From an uncultured Candidatus Poseidoniales archaeon (lineage in GTDB: Archaea > Thermoplasmatota > Poseidoniia > Poseidoniales > Poseidoniaceae), in assembly GCA_902563095.1 (NCBI GenBank), contig CACEWA010000001.1, positions 141,951 to 205,950 on the forward strand: a DNA stretch of 64,000 nt. Reading direction: 5' to 3'. The translations under genes and the position numbers were made by a program. Each line of letters begins with the position of its first letter. The first letter of the stretch is position 1. This document shows positions 9,071-18,876 of this stretch, piece after piece. The notes under the pieces were generated by a model that was given only the letters and a program-made list of their open reading frames with translations, was not told the origin of the DNA and did not search any database.

Positions 9071-11743
9071 TCAGGCTTCATCTTCATCTGATTCGATGTT
9101 CAAATCAGTGTTTGGAGACTCGACTGGATTGAGTTTACTAATCGGCTTCAATGACGCAGTTGCCTCTTTTTCTTTCTCTTCGCCTGGTTTTTGTCCTGGT
9201 GCAGATGATGGAGGAGGTCCTCTTCTCTTGACTGGAGTTAGAACTTTCATTGTAACTGGCTTTAATACGGCTGTTTTTACTTCCTCTACAGTTTCTACAA
9301 CTTCGAGTTTCTTAATTGGAACCAGTGTGGAAATCTTTTGAATCTCTTCGACTAAATCTTCGGAGGCCTCTTCCAATACATCTTCGATAGATTCAATTTC
9401 AGTTTCTTCTACTTCCGACTCAATAACAGATTCAATCTGTGTTTCGATCTCAGGTTCTAGATTCTCTACTACTGGAGCAACGGCTTCAATATTTGCTACT
9501 TCAGGTTCTACAGGCGCTGTTTCAATTTCCAGTTTAGGTGCGGTTACCACCTGTTCTGGAACTGATTCTATTACTGGCGCTTTGATTTCTGGAACTTTTA
9601 CAACAGAAGGTGCAATTACAGGACTTGCTGTAATCGGCTTTCGGACAACCTTTGGTTGAATCGGCTGAGGGAGGTTGGCTGCCATACCTGGTAGATTCGC
9701 TCCACCTATTGGTGTCTTCACAGGTCTAGCTATCGGTTGAGCGCCGCTTAGAGCCTTGGCTGCTGAGCGAGGTGCTCGCATTCCTGCTAATCCCATCGAA
9801 GGAGTATGTTGTGCTGCTGCTTGAGCTAATGCACCGCGTGGTTGTCTACCGGCTGTAGCGCCCAAAGAGCCGGGTCTTGCACCTAATGCGCTTGGGTCAA
9901 TTCCCATCTGTGGTTGTTGTGCTTGAGTTCCTTGTCCGGAAATTGCTTGTAACCAAGATTGGCGCTTTTCTGCTCTTGCATCTTGAGATTTGAGAGTGTC
10001 AAACTCTTGTTGCTGTTCCGCAAGTCTTGCTTCATCAGCATCGATATCGCTCTGTACTTTACCTTCAATAGATTCACGCATCTTGACTTCCGCCATAGTA
10101 CGGAAGTCATCCATTTGCTGAGTCAGCGATGAGAGACGGTCACGGATTTCGGAGCGCTTGACGCCCAGTTGTGCCTCAATTTCTGCACGGATGTTAGCCT
10201 CACGCTTTCGCACTTCGATAAGTGCCTTGTTTCGCATGATTTCCTCGCGCTTGTCGAGTTGTCTCTCTAGTTGAGTTGCAACCTCATCTTCCTTACGTGT
10301 TCTGAATTCTGATAAGCGCTGCTCCATCTCTGCTTCGAGTTCAAGTACAGTTTCTTCCTTTAGCAAGTCTAGATCGGTTTCGTGAGTAATTCTTTCATTA
10401 CGTAGTCTACCATCAATCTCTGACATGATGGCCTTTCGAGCCGCTGTCTCTCTTGCCTTGAATTCTAATTCTAGACGCTCAGACCAATCGGTCTTCTTTG
10501 CATCATACCTTTCGGATAATTGGTCATGTAACTCTGCTTCTCGCTCGTATCGGAAACGTGCAAGACGATTTTGGATTTCTGATTCTCTTGCATTGCGATA
10601 TGCAGCAAATTCTTGGTCCATCCTAGCTTCGAGTTCTGTTTCAATTTCTGATTCTAATGAGCGAGAAATATCGTCAACAGCCTTGGAGAATGTCAAATCA
10701 TATTTCTCTCTAATTCGGCTCTTTCTTTCAGACAATTTTTCGGAATACTTAGCCTCTAACTGCCTTTCTACTTCTCCTCTGAGCCCTTCTCTCCTTCGAG
10801 CGACTGCTAGTTCGATATCTTGTCGCATCCTCTCTTCTAATTCCTTAGTTTCTGAAGATAATTTAGATTCTAATTCTTCTTGAATAGATGCGGCTATATC
10901 TTCCTCCAATCTTAGGCTGCGTCTCTCATATTCCGCACGCATAGTCGCTTCTCTTTGCTTCAACCTCAACTTGAGTTGCTGCTCCAATCTTGTTCGAATT
11001 CCTCTGCGCAGAGATTCTTCTCTCTCGGCTAGTTTCTGGTTTTGAACTTCCTCTAGTTTCTCAACTTCCTTGGATTCCAATTCTTCGAATCGGCCTTCCA
11101 TTTCTTTCTGGATTGTAGCTTCCAAATCACGGATTTTTCTCTGCAGAGACTGGTTAAATTCTATCTCTAACCTTTCTCTTTGGAATGATAGGCGTCTGCG
11201 ATGCTCGTCGGATAGTTGACTTTCCAATTGAGAAATTATGGTAGTGCGGTGTTCCTCTACCTTACGGTTTTGCTCAACTTCTAAAGATTCTTTCAAACTT
11301 TGAATTTCTCTTTCGAGGCGCATTTCATGCATTTCTCTCAATCGAATTTCTTCACGAGTCAGAGTCTCGGATTCTAATTGCGATAATTCCTCTTCCATCT
11401 GGCCTCTTAGTTCGCCTTCAAAGGCGCTGAGTGTCATTTCATGCTGGCGGGAAATATCGGTAGCCATATTGTCTTGCATCAAAGAAATTCTTTCTGCTAA
11501 AGCCTCACGGCGTAATTTGCTTTCGCGCCTTAATTTGGCACGGAGTTTTTCTTCCTCTCGGAAACGCGAGTTTTGCATTAACGTCTGATCCAAAGATGGG
11601 GACGGAGTAGACGTGAATTGGGCTCGTAATGCTGAGAGGTCGACTTGGCCTGAAGAATTACCTCTCCTCAAACCACTTTTTGCTCCTGACTTGCTATCGC
11701 TAGCACTCATAATATCCCATCCAGTAACGCATGGTCTTCTCAT
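9071..11743 (-). CDS. Large charged coiled-coil protein with Pro/Ala/Val-rich C-terminal region
   Basis: About 570 aa of Glu/Arg/Leu-rich helix ('RLEREIQSLKESLEVEQNRKVEEHRTTIISQLESQL...') then a low-complexity tail. Confidence 0.8.
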   Translation of the reverse strand: MRRPCVTGWDIMSASDSKSGAKSGLRRGNSSGQVDLSALRAQFTSTPSPSLDQTLMQNSRFREEEKLRAKLRRESKLRREALAERISLMQDNMATDISRQHEMTLSAFEGELRGQMEEELSQLESETLTREEIRLREMHEMRLEREIQSLKESLEVEQNRKVEEHRTTIISQLESQLSDEHRRRLSFQRERLEIEFNQSLQRKIRDLEATIQKEMEGRFEELESKEVEKLEEVQNQKLAEREESLRRGIRTRLEQQLKLRLKQREATMRAEYERRSLRLEEDIAASIQEELESKLSSETKELEERMRQDIELAVARRREGLRGEVERQLEAKYSEKLSERKSRIREKYDLTFSKAVDDISRSLESEIETELEARMDQEFAAYRNARESEIQNRLARFRYEREAELHDQLSERYDAKKTDWSERLELEFKARETAARKAIMSEIDGRLRNERITHETDLDLLKEETVLELEAEMEQRLSEFRTRKEDEVATQLERQLDKREEIMRNKALIEVRKREANIRAEIEAQLGVKRSEIRDRLSSLTQQMDDFRTMAEVKMRESIEGKVQSDIDADEARLAEQQQEFDTLKSQDARAEKRQSWLQAISGQGTQAQQPQMGIDPSALGARPGSLGATAGRQPRGALAQAAAQHTPSMGLAGMRAPRSAAKALSGAQPIARPVKTPIGGANLPGMAANLPQPIQPKVVRKPITASPVIAPSVVKVPEIKAPVIESVPEQVVTAPKLEIETAPVEPEVANIEAVAPVVENLEPEIETQIESVIESEVEETEIESIEDVLEEASEDLVEEIQKISTLVPIKKLEVVETVEEVKTAVLKPVTMKVLTPVKRRGPPPSSAPGQKPGEEKEKEATASLKPISKLNPVESPNTDLNIESDEDEA

Positions 11744-11810
11744 GATAGATAAGGAGCGCGATGCGGTCGATACATCGCGAGGCGATTTATACGACTATTC
11801 GCGTCTGCCA

Positions 11811-12695
11811 CTACTCTTGTTCTTCAAACGCCTTTTCAATATCGACTAAACGGGGTCCTAAGACGATGTAAACCAAAACTAAAATTAAAGAAACACCGAA
11901 CATAAACATGGTAAATGATGTTCCTGAAAGATCCTCTGCTGCATCGGTCTTGTGAGTTAGAGACATTGCATGAATCACAGCGAATAATATCGCAACAAAT
12001 TGAGCAACAGATAGCCTCAATGGAATTCCCGATTTTAGTTTCGACATTTTTCTATCTGAAATCATCAATGCTCCGCTTATGAATAAAATTGGAAGCATAA
12101 TGAAGTCAAGATAGGGGTGCTCCCCTTCTCCAAAACAAATATCACAATTCCAAGTAGACAAATCTGGACCATATCCCGACGATGGTTGAAGCCAAATCAA
12201 TCCGGCTGCTGAAAGAATCAGCATTGCATTAGCCGGAGATGATAGGCCGTAGAAATAAGGCACGTATCCACCTTCATCGTGTTGGAATCTCGCTAAACGC
12301 AACATTCCACAAGCAATCAACCAACAACAAGCCAGTGCTAAGCTAATTGTCCAAATTGGAGTTGCTTCTCCCCATCTTCCAAACATTGTGAAAACCATCA
12401 ATGCAGGAGCGACACAAAATGAAATGGAATCTGACATAATGTCAAGAGAGCCACCTAATAATTGCCTTTTTGAATATCTTCGCGCAATTGGCCCATCGAC
12501 AATATCTCCTAATGCGGAAAGAAGAATGCAGAGCATTGCTGCCCAGATATAATCGGTCAAAACGCCTCCTTCTGTGTATGGTTCTCCCATGTCATCAACG
12601 GCAAGAAGGAGTAAAAATATCGCAATTGTTCCCAATAGACCATTTACAATAGTGATGTAGTCTGCAATTCCCATCATCCTGTAAGTTGTCTTCAC
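11811..12695 (-). CDS. CDP-alcohol phosphatidyltransferase family protein (phosphatidylserine synthase-like)
   Basis: Signature D-G-x2-A-R-x8-G-x3-D-x3-D in 'DIVDGPIARRYSKRQLLGGSLDIMSDSISF'; multiple TM helices. Confidence 0.85.
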   Translation of the reverse strand: MKTTYRMMGIADYITIVNGLLGTIAIFLLLLAVDDMGEPYTEGGVLTDYIWAAMLCILLSALGDIVDGPIARRYSKRQLLGGSLDIMSDSISFCVAPALMVFTMFGRWGEATPIWTISLALACCWLIACGMLRLARFQHDEGGYVPYFYGLSSPANAMLILSAAGLIWLQPSSGYGPDLSTWNCDICFGEGEHPYLDFIMLPILFISGALMISDRKMSKLKSGIPLRLSVAQFVAILFAVIHAMSLTHKTDAAEDLSGTSFTMFMFGVSLILVLVYIVLGPRLVDIEKAFEEQE

Positions 12696-12704
12696 AAAAT
12701 CCCC

Positions 12705-13118
12705 TCAAAATGATACCTTGAATTCAATTTCGCAGGCTGGACAAGTTATTTCTCTCTCTCCGGGCCTTTTGTTCATCCTAAGTTTGCGGTCGCAGGCTGG
12801 ACATGTAATTTCGACCTTCGGCCGGTTTGGTTTCAAAACAAAATGGGCATTGCATGATGCGCATTGTAAGTTTGCAGGCCTCTTATCGACGCCGCAGACA
12901 AGTACCTTCGAACATTCTGGGCAACTGATTTTTTCCTCTCGCCACTTTTTCCGAGTACCTTCGTGCTCGACCTTGACTTGAGCATTACACATAACACAAG
13001 TTATGATTCCTAAACCGTTAGGAAGAAGATTGTCACACTTGGGGCATGTGAGGTCAGGAGCAGGTATTCTGGATTCGATTCCAGGAGTCTCTTCTTCGTC
13101 CGACATTACCTGCCCCAC
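12705..13118 (-). CDS. Multi-zinc-ribbon protein
   Basis: Four CxxC pairs: 'CPKCDN..CVMCNA', 'CPECSK', 'CASCNA', 'CPACDRK..CPACEI'. Confidence 0.75.
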   Translation of the reverse strand: MGQVMSDEEETPGIESRIPAPDLTCPKCDNLLPNGLGIITCVMCNAQVKVEHEGTRKKWREEKISCPECSKVLVCGVDKRPANLQCASCNAHFVLKPNRPKVEITCPACDRKLRMNKRPGEREITCPACEIEFKVSF

Positions 13119-13148
13119 CTAGTTATCATTCTTGAGCGATTTTGCGAA

Positions 13149-13568
13149 TCAATTTCTACGACCAATGATTTGCAAGTTTTCAAGTGTTGCCGAATCTAAG
13201 TCTAAATCTGAACCAGATAATGATGCTAATTCTCTCAACATCGTTCTTGCAGCTGCCTGAACTCTTGGGTTTGATAGGTCGATTGACCCAAGGGAGTTTT
13301 CACTGGATGTTGCACTGCCATCACTTGGAAGAGGTACTCGGTCAATAACACACCACCAGCGAGTTCGGCCCTGGTCTCTATGATTCATTACCAATCCGAG
13401 GGATTCTAATTTCCTCAAATGATGGTATAAGTTGTAGCGATCTACACCTACAATTTCCTGCAGTTGAACAGTTGTATATTCGTCAGCCTCGAGCAATGCC
13501 ACGTACAATGCGCGGCGAGTTGGGTGCATCAAAGAAGTACTAACCGGGTCAGCATGAATTCTCGCCAT
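13149..13568 (-). CDS. Winged-helix (ArsR-like) transcriptional regulator
   Basis: 'HPTRRALYVALLEADEYTTVQLQEIVGVDRYNLYHHLRKLESLGLVMNHRDQGRTRWW'. Confidence 0.8.
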   Translation of the reverse strand: MARIHADPVSTSLMHPTRRALYVALLEADEYTTVQLQEIVGVDRYNLYHHLRKLESLGLVMNHRDQGRTRWWCVIDRVPLPSDGSATSSENSLGSIDLSNPRVQAAARTMLRELASLSGSDLDLDSATLENLQIIGRRN

Positions 13569-13631
13569 CGGGGTTCACCGTTGTCATATGCTACCGTCCA
13601 TGAGGCTTGAAGGTAGCGTTTGAATTGAATA

Positions 13632-16304
13632 CTAAATTGAATTGTATAATGACTTAAATGAATCTAAAGTTCCTTGCCAAATTGAATAGAAAATATCCCT
13701 AATCAATTTCAGAGTCCCCCCGGTACCTGAAAGACGTGCTCCGTTGATGATTACCCCGATAACACTCAATTCGTGAACCAATACTCCAATCGCTAGACTA
13801 TCATTTATTCCTGTCAGTACAAGATACACTAGGAACAAGGTGATTGCTAATGAATAATAGATGTTCCATATCAGTATTGAATGCGTCCTTTTTGATAGTG
13901 ATAACAACTCTGCAATAAGTCTTGGATCATCACCAGGAATCAATACATCAGCTGCTTCAAGGTTTACCGATTCTCCGGTTCCAATCGCTATGCCGACATC
14001 AGCTGCTGCCATAGCAGCCGCATCATTGAACCCGTCCCCAACCATCATTGTAATGTGAGTTTCAGACCTTTGCTGCACCCACTTTACCTTGCCTTCTGGA
14101 GTCATTTCACCTCTGGCTGCGCTCTGTTCAACCCCGATGCTTTTTGCTAGTGCGTCGACCGCATCTTGATTGTCTCCCGAGAGGATTTCTATGTTCACTC
14201 CTTTCGCATATAGTGCACTAACCAATTCATCAGTACCTTCTCTCAAATCATCATGTACGAAAGTGAACAATGCTACTTGCTTCCCACTTTTGTATAAAGC
14301 GCTGGCACCATGCCCTTGTTTCAAAGCAGCTTCTAAAGACTTCAATAATGAACCAGAAACCATCGACTTATCTGCTCTAAGCAACGATACTTCGTCGCCA
14401 TTTAATTTTGCAGAAATCCCATTTTCAATATCCGAAATTTCTGTTAACTCGAGTGGTTCGATTGATTCATCTTTTGCTAGAGCGATGACCGCTTGAGCGT
14501 AAGGGTGATTCGAAGATGCTTCGAGACCTGCTGCTAAAGCAATAGCAGAATCTCTGCGTCTACCTCTTGCTAGAGTCAAATTGCCAACCACTGGCTTCCC
14601 AGAGGTTAGTGTTCCTGTTTTGTCAAGCAATACTAGGTTGACCTTTGACAACGCTTCCATTACATCGCCACCTCTGGCTATTGCGCCTGATTTAGATGCC
14701 AATGAAAGGCTAGCAGCATGTGGAACTGGTGAAGCCAAAAGTAAGGCGCAAGGACAAGCTACTACCCATAGCAGTAGGATAATTTTCCAATCTGCACCAG
14801 GGATAACCAACCAAGCTAATACCGCTCCGATCAGTACAAACGGTATCCAAATTGATGTGAAATTTTGCAACGCACCCTGTAATCTAGTTGGTTTATCCTT
14901 GTAGATGTGAACCTTTTCGATTAAGCCTGAAAGTCGAGTGTCTTCTCCTACTGCAGTTACCTCGATTGTTACCGGACCGCGCGAAAGGGTTAGCCCGGCT
15001 TGTAATTCATCATCCATTGCAACATCTACTGGAACTGATTCGCCAGTTAGAGGTGCCCTGTTTACAGAACCGGTTCCAGCGACTATTATTCCATCTGCAG
15101 GAATTAGCTCACCGCTTCTAATCTCTATATGGTCTCCTCGCATGACTAGGCCAATTGGGATTTCTTCTACAGTAGGAGCATTCGTGGCAACTGGAGTCAT
15201 CATACTAGCGGCTGAAACAACTTTCATCGATGAAATGGAAAAATTACCTATTGGTTTCTTTGGTACTCTTCTTGCAGTACGCGGTAGTCGGTCAAGTCCC
15301 CCTTGCATTGCTTCTCTTGCCTTCACAAGTGCTTCATTTTCCATATGCTCAGTCCATGATACCAAAATCAAAACCATCAATGCTTCTTCCCATGCCTGCA
15401 AGTAAGATGCACCAATGACCGCTAAAGATGTCAAAACTTGGAAACCGAATTGTCTATTTTGCACGGAAGCCCATGCTTTTGAGAACATCTTGACTCCACC
15501 TAAGGAGACTCCTGTCAAACCAATCGCACCCAAAACCCATGGGTTTTCTGTGATCAATGATTCTGTAACAATCAATACTACTAACATCAAGAATGCAATT
15601 CCTGAACCAATCATTCTCCACTGGCCGGGTGTAACGGTGTTTATTTTCTCTGGGACCAGTTTGAAATCTCTACCGATCACTTTTTTTAGAGATTCATCCA
15701 ACGCAATCTGCATTTCCTTAACGAGATTCGGAACGGTTTGGAGTTTGATGTTCCCGTCTCTATCTAATTCACATTCCAAGACTCCAGGTTGGCGCCTAAA
15801 GATTCGAGGCAATGATTTGACAGGTACGGAATGCCTTGCTGCAATTTCGCTTGATTTTACTCCTGAAATTTGCATGAATGGTATATCCGGTGGATTTCCA
15901 AGAGAACGTAAAACAGCAGAGGCTTCGGAAAGGTTTCCTTTCTCAAAATTTACATCGACTGTTACTGTTCCATCAGTAGCACTAACCAGTGACGTGTCAA
16001 CATGGCCTAGACGATTTAGAGCACTCATTGCTTCTGCAGCACAATGAGGGCAATCCATATCTTGAATTGGCCATGAAATACTATGACTACCGCTATATTC
16101 AGCTAAAACTCGCATGTCCATCGGGTCAGTTTCTTCAGCGATAACACTGTCGGTTAGCGGTTTCAAATTCTTTGATAGTGGTTTGCGAGACTTACGTGGC
16201 TTAACCTCTGGCAGAGGCGACGAGAGGTCCTCAAGGGACAGGAACTGTTCACTATCTTCCTGCACATTATACCCTGAGAATTCATCAGTCAATAAGCCTC
16301 CCAT
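13632..16304 (-). CDS. Heavy-metal-transporting P1B-type ATPase with N-terminal HMA domain
   Basis: HMA 'MDCPHCAAEAMSALNRLG', metal site 'CPCALLLASP', phosphorylation 'DKTGTLTSGKP', hinge 'MVGDGFNDAAAMAAADVGIAIG'. Confidence 0.93.
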   Translation of the reverse strand: MGGLLTDEFSGYNVQEDSEQFLSLEDLSSPLPEVKPRKSRKPLSKNLKPLTDSVIAEETDPMDMRVLAEYSGSHSISWPIQDMDCPHCAAEAMSALNRLGHVDTSLVSATDGTVTVDVNFEKGNLSEASAVLRSLGNPPDIPFMQISGVKSSEIAARHSVPVKSLPRIFRRQPGVLECELDRDGNIKLQTVPNLVKEMQIALDESLKKVIGRDFKLVPEKINTVTPGQWRMIGSGIAFLMLVVLIVTESLITENPWVLGAIGLTGVSLGGVKMFSKAWASVQNRQFGFQVLTSLAVIGASYLQAWEEALMVLILVSWTEHMENEALVKAREAMQGGLDRLPRTARRVPKKPIGNFSISSMKVVSAASMMTPVATNAPTVEEIPIGLVMRGDHIEIRSGELIPADGIIVAGTGSVNRAPLTGESVPVDVAMDDELQAGLTLSRGPVTIEVTAVGEDTRLSGLIEKVHIYKDKPTRLQGALQNFTSIWIPFVLIGAVLAWLVIPGADWKIILLLWVVACPCALLLASPVPHAASLSLASKSGAIARGGDVMEALSKVNLVLLDKTGTLTSGKPVVGNLTLARGRRRDSAIALAAGLEASSNHPYAQAVIALAKDESIEPLELTEISDIENGISAKLNGDEVSLLRADKSMVSGSLLKSLEAALKQGHGASALYKSGKQVALFTFVHDDLREGTDELVSALYAKGVNIEILSGDNQDAVDALAKSIGVEQSAARGEMTPEGKVKWVQQRSETHITMMVGDGFNDAAAMAAADVGIAIGTGESVNLEAADVLIPGDDPRLIAELLSLSKRTHSILIWNIYYSLAITLFLVYLVLTGINDSLAIGVLVHELSVIGVIINGARLSGTGGTLKLIRDIFYSIWQGTLDSFKSLYNSI

Positions 16305-16340
16305 CGCAAGCGTATTGAAGAAAACCTGCTAGCGGTAAAT

Positions 16341-17057
16341 ATGCAATGGGTTCCAAATGGATGGAGACCTAAGGCTGTAGCAGTCGACATTGACGGTACA
16401 ATTACCGATTACAATAAGAAATTACATCTCGATGCAATACAAGCACTGCGCCGTCTTGAAGATGCTGGGATTCCGATTATTCTAGCAACTGGAAATGTCA
16501 GAGCCATCACCTATGGATTGTGGAGATTTATCGGTGCAAGCGGGCCTATGGTTTGCGAAAATGGCGGTGTTGTTTGGCACCCTAAATGGAGTGAGCCTAT
16601 CGTCCGTGCCGATGGAGAAAGAGCAAGAAATTGTGCGAATGAAATGGCCAAGGAAATTGACATCGACTCTCAAGGAATCACCACCAATGCATGGAGGGAA
16701 TCGGAATGGTGTCTATTCGCATATGAGGATTTAGATGCTGTAAATGAATGGGTTTCCAAATCAGAATTTTCAGACCTGTCGGTAGTAAAAACTGGTTTTG
16801 CCATCCACCTTATGGAACCGCACCTCTCCAAGGGAGAAGGGCTCAAAGTTGCTCTAGAAAAAATGGGATTGTCTCCTGAAGATGTCTTAGCGATAGGTGA
16901 TGCACCCAACGACATTCCAATGTTCAATCTAGTAGGACATTCTGTAGCAGTTGGAGGATGTTTTGAGTCCTTAGCAGCCGTTGCAAAGGTAATTTCGCCT
17001 CATCTACATGGTGATACATTTGCGCCGCTAGTCGATGCTATTCTAAGCACAGAATAA
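16341..17057 (+). CDS. HAD-family phosphoglycolate phosphatase, archaeal type
   Basis: 'VAVDIDGTITDYNKKL', 'ILATGNVRAITYGLWRFIGASGPMVCENGG', 'AIGDAPNDIPMFNLVGHSVAVGG'. Confidence 0.85.
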   Translation: MQWVPNGWRPKAVAVDIDGTITDYNKKLHLDAIQALRRLEDAGIPIILATGNVRAITYGLWRFIGASGPMVCENGGVVWHPKWSEPIVRADGERARNCANEMAKEIDIDSQGITTNAWRESEWCLFAYEDLDAVNEWVSKSEFSDLSVVKTGFAIHLMEPHLSKGEGLKVALEKMGLSPEDVLAIGDAPNDIPMFNLVGHSVAVGGCFESLAAVAKVISPHLHGDTFAPLVDAILSTE

Positions 17058-17227
17058 GCAAAGATGGTTTCTGAAAGTGCCAATCAATGGATAACGCTCT
17101 TATTGTTAGAAGCCCTTCAGTTCGAGATTTAGTTTTACAATAATTGAGCGGCAATACTAATTATGCCCTCTCAATCGAAAGAACAACTTCGATTATTTCC
17201 AATTATCAAAGCAGAGGTTTGATTAAA

Positions 17228-17851
17228 ATGACTACGAAAATAAAATTCGTTATTGCAACTGATCAAACCAATAAGAAAAGGTCGGATTCTGTTGATTTGT
17301 TCAGTCAACAAATTTGGTGCTGGGGCCGAGATATTTTGCGCACAGAAGGAAATTGGTTAATTCACCAGGGGTTTGATGGGATCTATCCCCCTGCAGAAAA
17401 GGCTGGTTGTAAAAACATATATTCCCTCTCATTATCAAGTTCGAAGAACCTAATTTTACGAGGTTTTGGAGCTATATTCTCAGACCAAGATTTTGGAACA
17501 ATTTTTGTTCCAAGAACTGATTTTCGACCAAAGTATACTAGATCGGGAGAACTGGAAACGCCCCCTTGGGAAGTTGGAGATTTGTCAGACCTAAAATTCC
17601 CAGTAGGACCAGAAATAGAGCATAGTTCTTCAATGCTCATCGAACTTGTTGATTGGATAATCAAATACGAAAATGAGGTTCAAAATCAATTAGGAATCAA
17701 GTACCGAGCTAACACATTATCTGAGTGGGATAATGGAAAAAGAAGAGTAATTCCTCCTGAGGAAATTATACCTATGTGGGTCAAAATAAAAAATGGCCTT
17801 CAAGAATCCATTGCTGTACCAATAATAACCAGTGATGAGCAATCGTGTTAA
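17228..17851 (+). CDS. Hypothetical protein (start MTTKIKFVIATDQ preferred)
   Basis: Single ORF; no recognised motif. Confidence 0.55.
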   Translation: MTTKIKFVIATDQTNKKRSDSVDLFSQQIWCWGRDILRTEGNWLIHQGFDGIYPPAEKAGCKNIYSLSLSSSKNLILRGFGAIFSDQDFGTIFVPRTDFRPKYTRSGELETPPWEVGDLSDLKFPVGPEIEHSSSMLIELVDWIIKYENEVQNQLGIKYRANTLSEWDNGKRRVIPPEEIIPMWVKIKNGLQESIAVPIITSDEQSC

Positions 17852-18876
17852 TCTATGAGCCATATATGGGCCAAGACTTATTTCATGATGTTAGTTGGAA
17901 AAAAAAAGTGGGTTTGATGAGGTCACAGAGAATTTGGCTGTGGATTTTACTCTCACTATCAATCATTGCGATTTCGAGTGCGGGAGCCATCTTCCAACTC
18001 ATGGAGGATGTCCCTCCTCTCCTTCGTGCATCATGGAGGTTTCAAGTAACTTCATTGCTGATTGCGCCTTTATTTGTCGTACAGTATAGAAGTATGCGAA
18101 ATGACAATCACGCCATGACTAAATTTAGAATGCCAGAAACACGGTGGATTTTGATTGGTTCCGGTATCAGCCTTGGCCTCCACATGGGCGCATGGGTTTG
18201 GTCGCTAGACAATACCTCTCTCACTCACAGCCTTCTGTTTGTTACGATACATCCCCTTCTAATCGTGTTTGGTGCACTTTTGTTAAGGAGATATGTGCCA
18301 AAACAACAAGTTTGGGGCGCGAGTATCGGTTTTATTGGAGGCGGGATTACACTTCTGGGGATTTCTGTCGAAACTGAAGTGACCTTGATGGGCGACCTTG
18401 CTGCCATCATCGGTGCTTGTGCTGTAGTGGGTTATTTTGTCGCAGGTAGAAAACTTAGGCAATGGATGCCCTTGTTCGTTTACATCCTCCCAGTAACCTT
18501 ACTCGCTGCTATCTTCCTTGCCATAATGTCCCTCATACTTGAGGGTAGTACTTTCTCAATTGGAAACGAAAACCTTTCACTATTCGGATGGATGAGTAGT
18601 GCGTGGATATTGTATGTCCTTTACCTAGCTGTTTTCCCAGGAATTGTAGGACATGCAGGAATCAGCGGCGTACTTCGCTGGTTCCCTCCCATCATTGTAA
18701 GCGTCGCTTATCTGTTTGAACCTCTTATTGGATCGTTCATTGGATGGTTACTTGGAACAACAGAAGTCCCGAGTTTATGGACATTGGTTGGCGCAACTGT
18801 TTTGATGATTGGTATGGGTTTAGTAATCAAAGGCGAGGAAGTGCTCGAAGAGGCTGGCGGTGTTGAAAATGAGTGA
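17845..18876 (+). CDS. EamA/DMT-family transporter; true start probably internal
   Basis: About 10 hydrophobic helices; 'PPLLRASWRFQVTSLLIAP' and 'EPLIGSFIGWLLGTTEVPSLWTLVGATVLMIGMGLV' typical of DMT permeases. Confidence 0.8.
   Translation: MLIYEPYMGQDLFHDVSWKKKVGLMRSQRIWLWILLSLSIIAISSAGAIFQLMEDVPPLLRASWRFQVTSLLIAPLFVVQYRSMRNDNHAMTKFRMPETRWILIGSGISLGLHMGAWVWSLDNTSLTHSLLFVTIHPLLIVFGALLLRRYVPKQQVWGASIGFIGGGITLLGISVETEVTLMGDLAAIIGACAVVGYFVAGRKLRQWMPLFVYILPVTLLAAIFLAIMSLILEGSTFSIGNENLSLFGWMSSAWILYVLYLAVFPGIVGHAGISGVLRWFPPIIVSVAYLFEPLIGSFIGWLLGTTEVPSLWTLVGATVLMIGMGLVIKGEEVLEEAGGVENE

Noticed and set aside
10425-10883. 152-aa plus-strand Ser-rich ORF
   Set aside because: Antisense to the coiled-coil protein; Ser/Leu richness reflects reverse-complemented Glu/Arg codons.
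15415-16047. 210-aa plus-strand ORF
   Set aside because: Antisense to the N-terminal part of the P-type ATPase, whose motifs are unmistakable.
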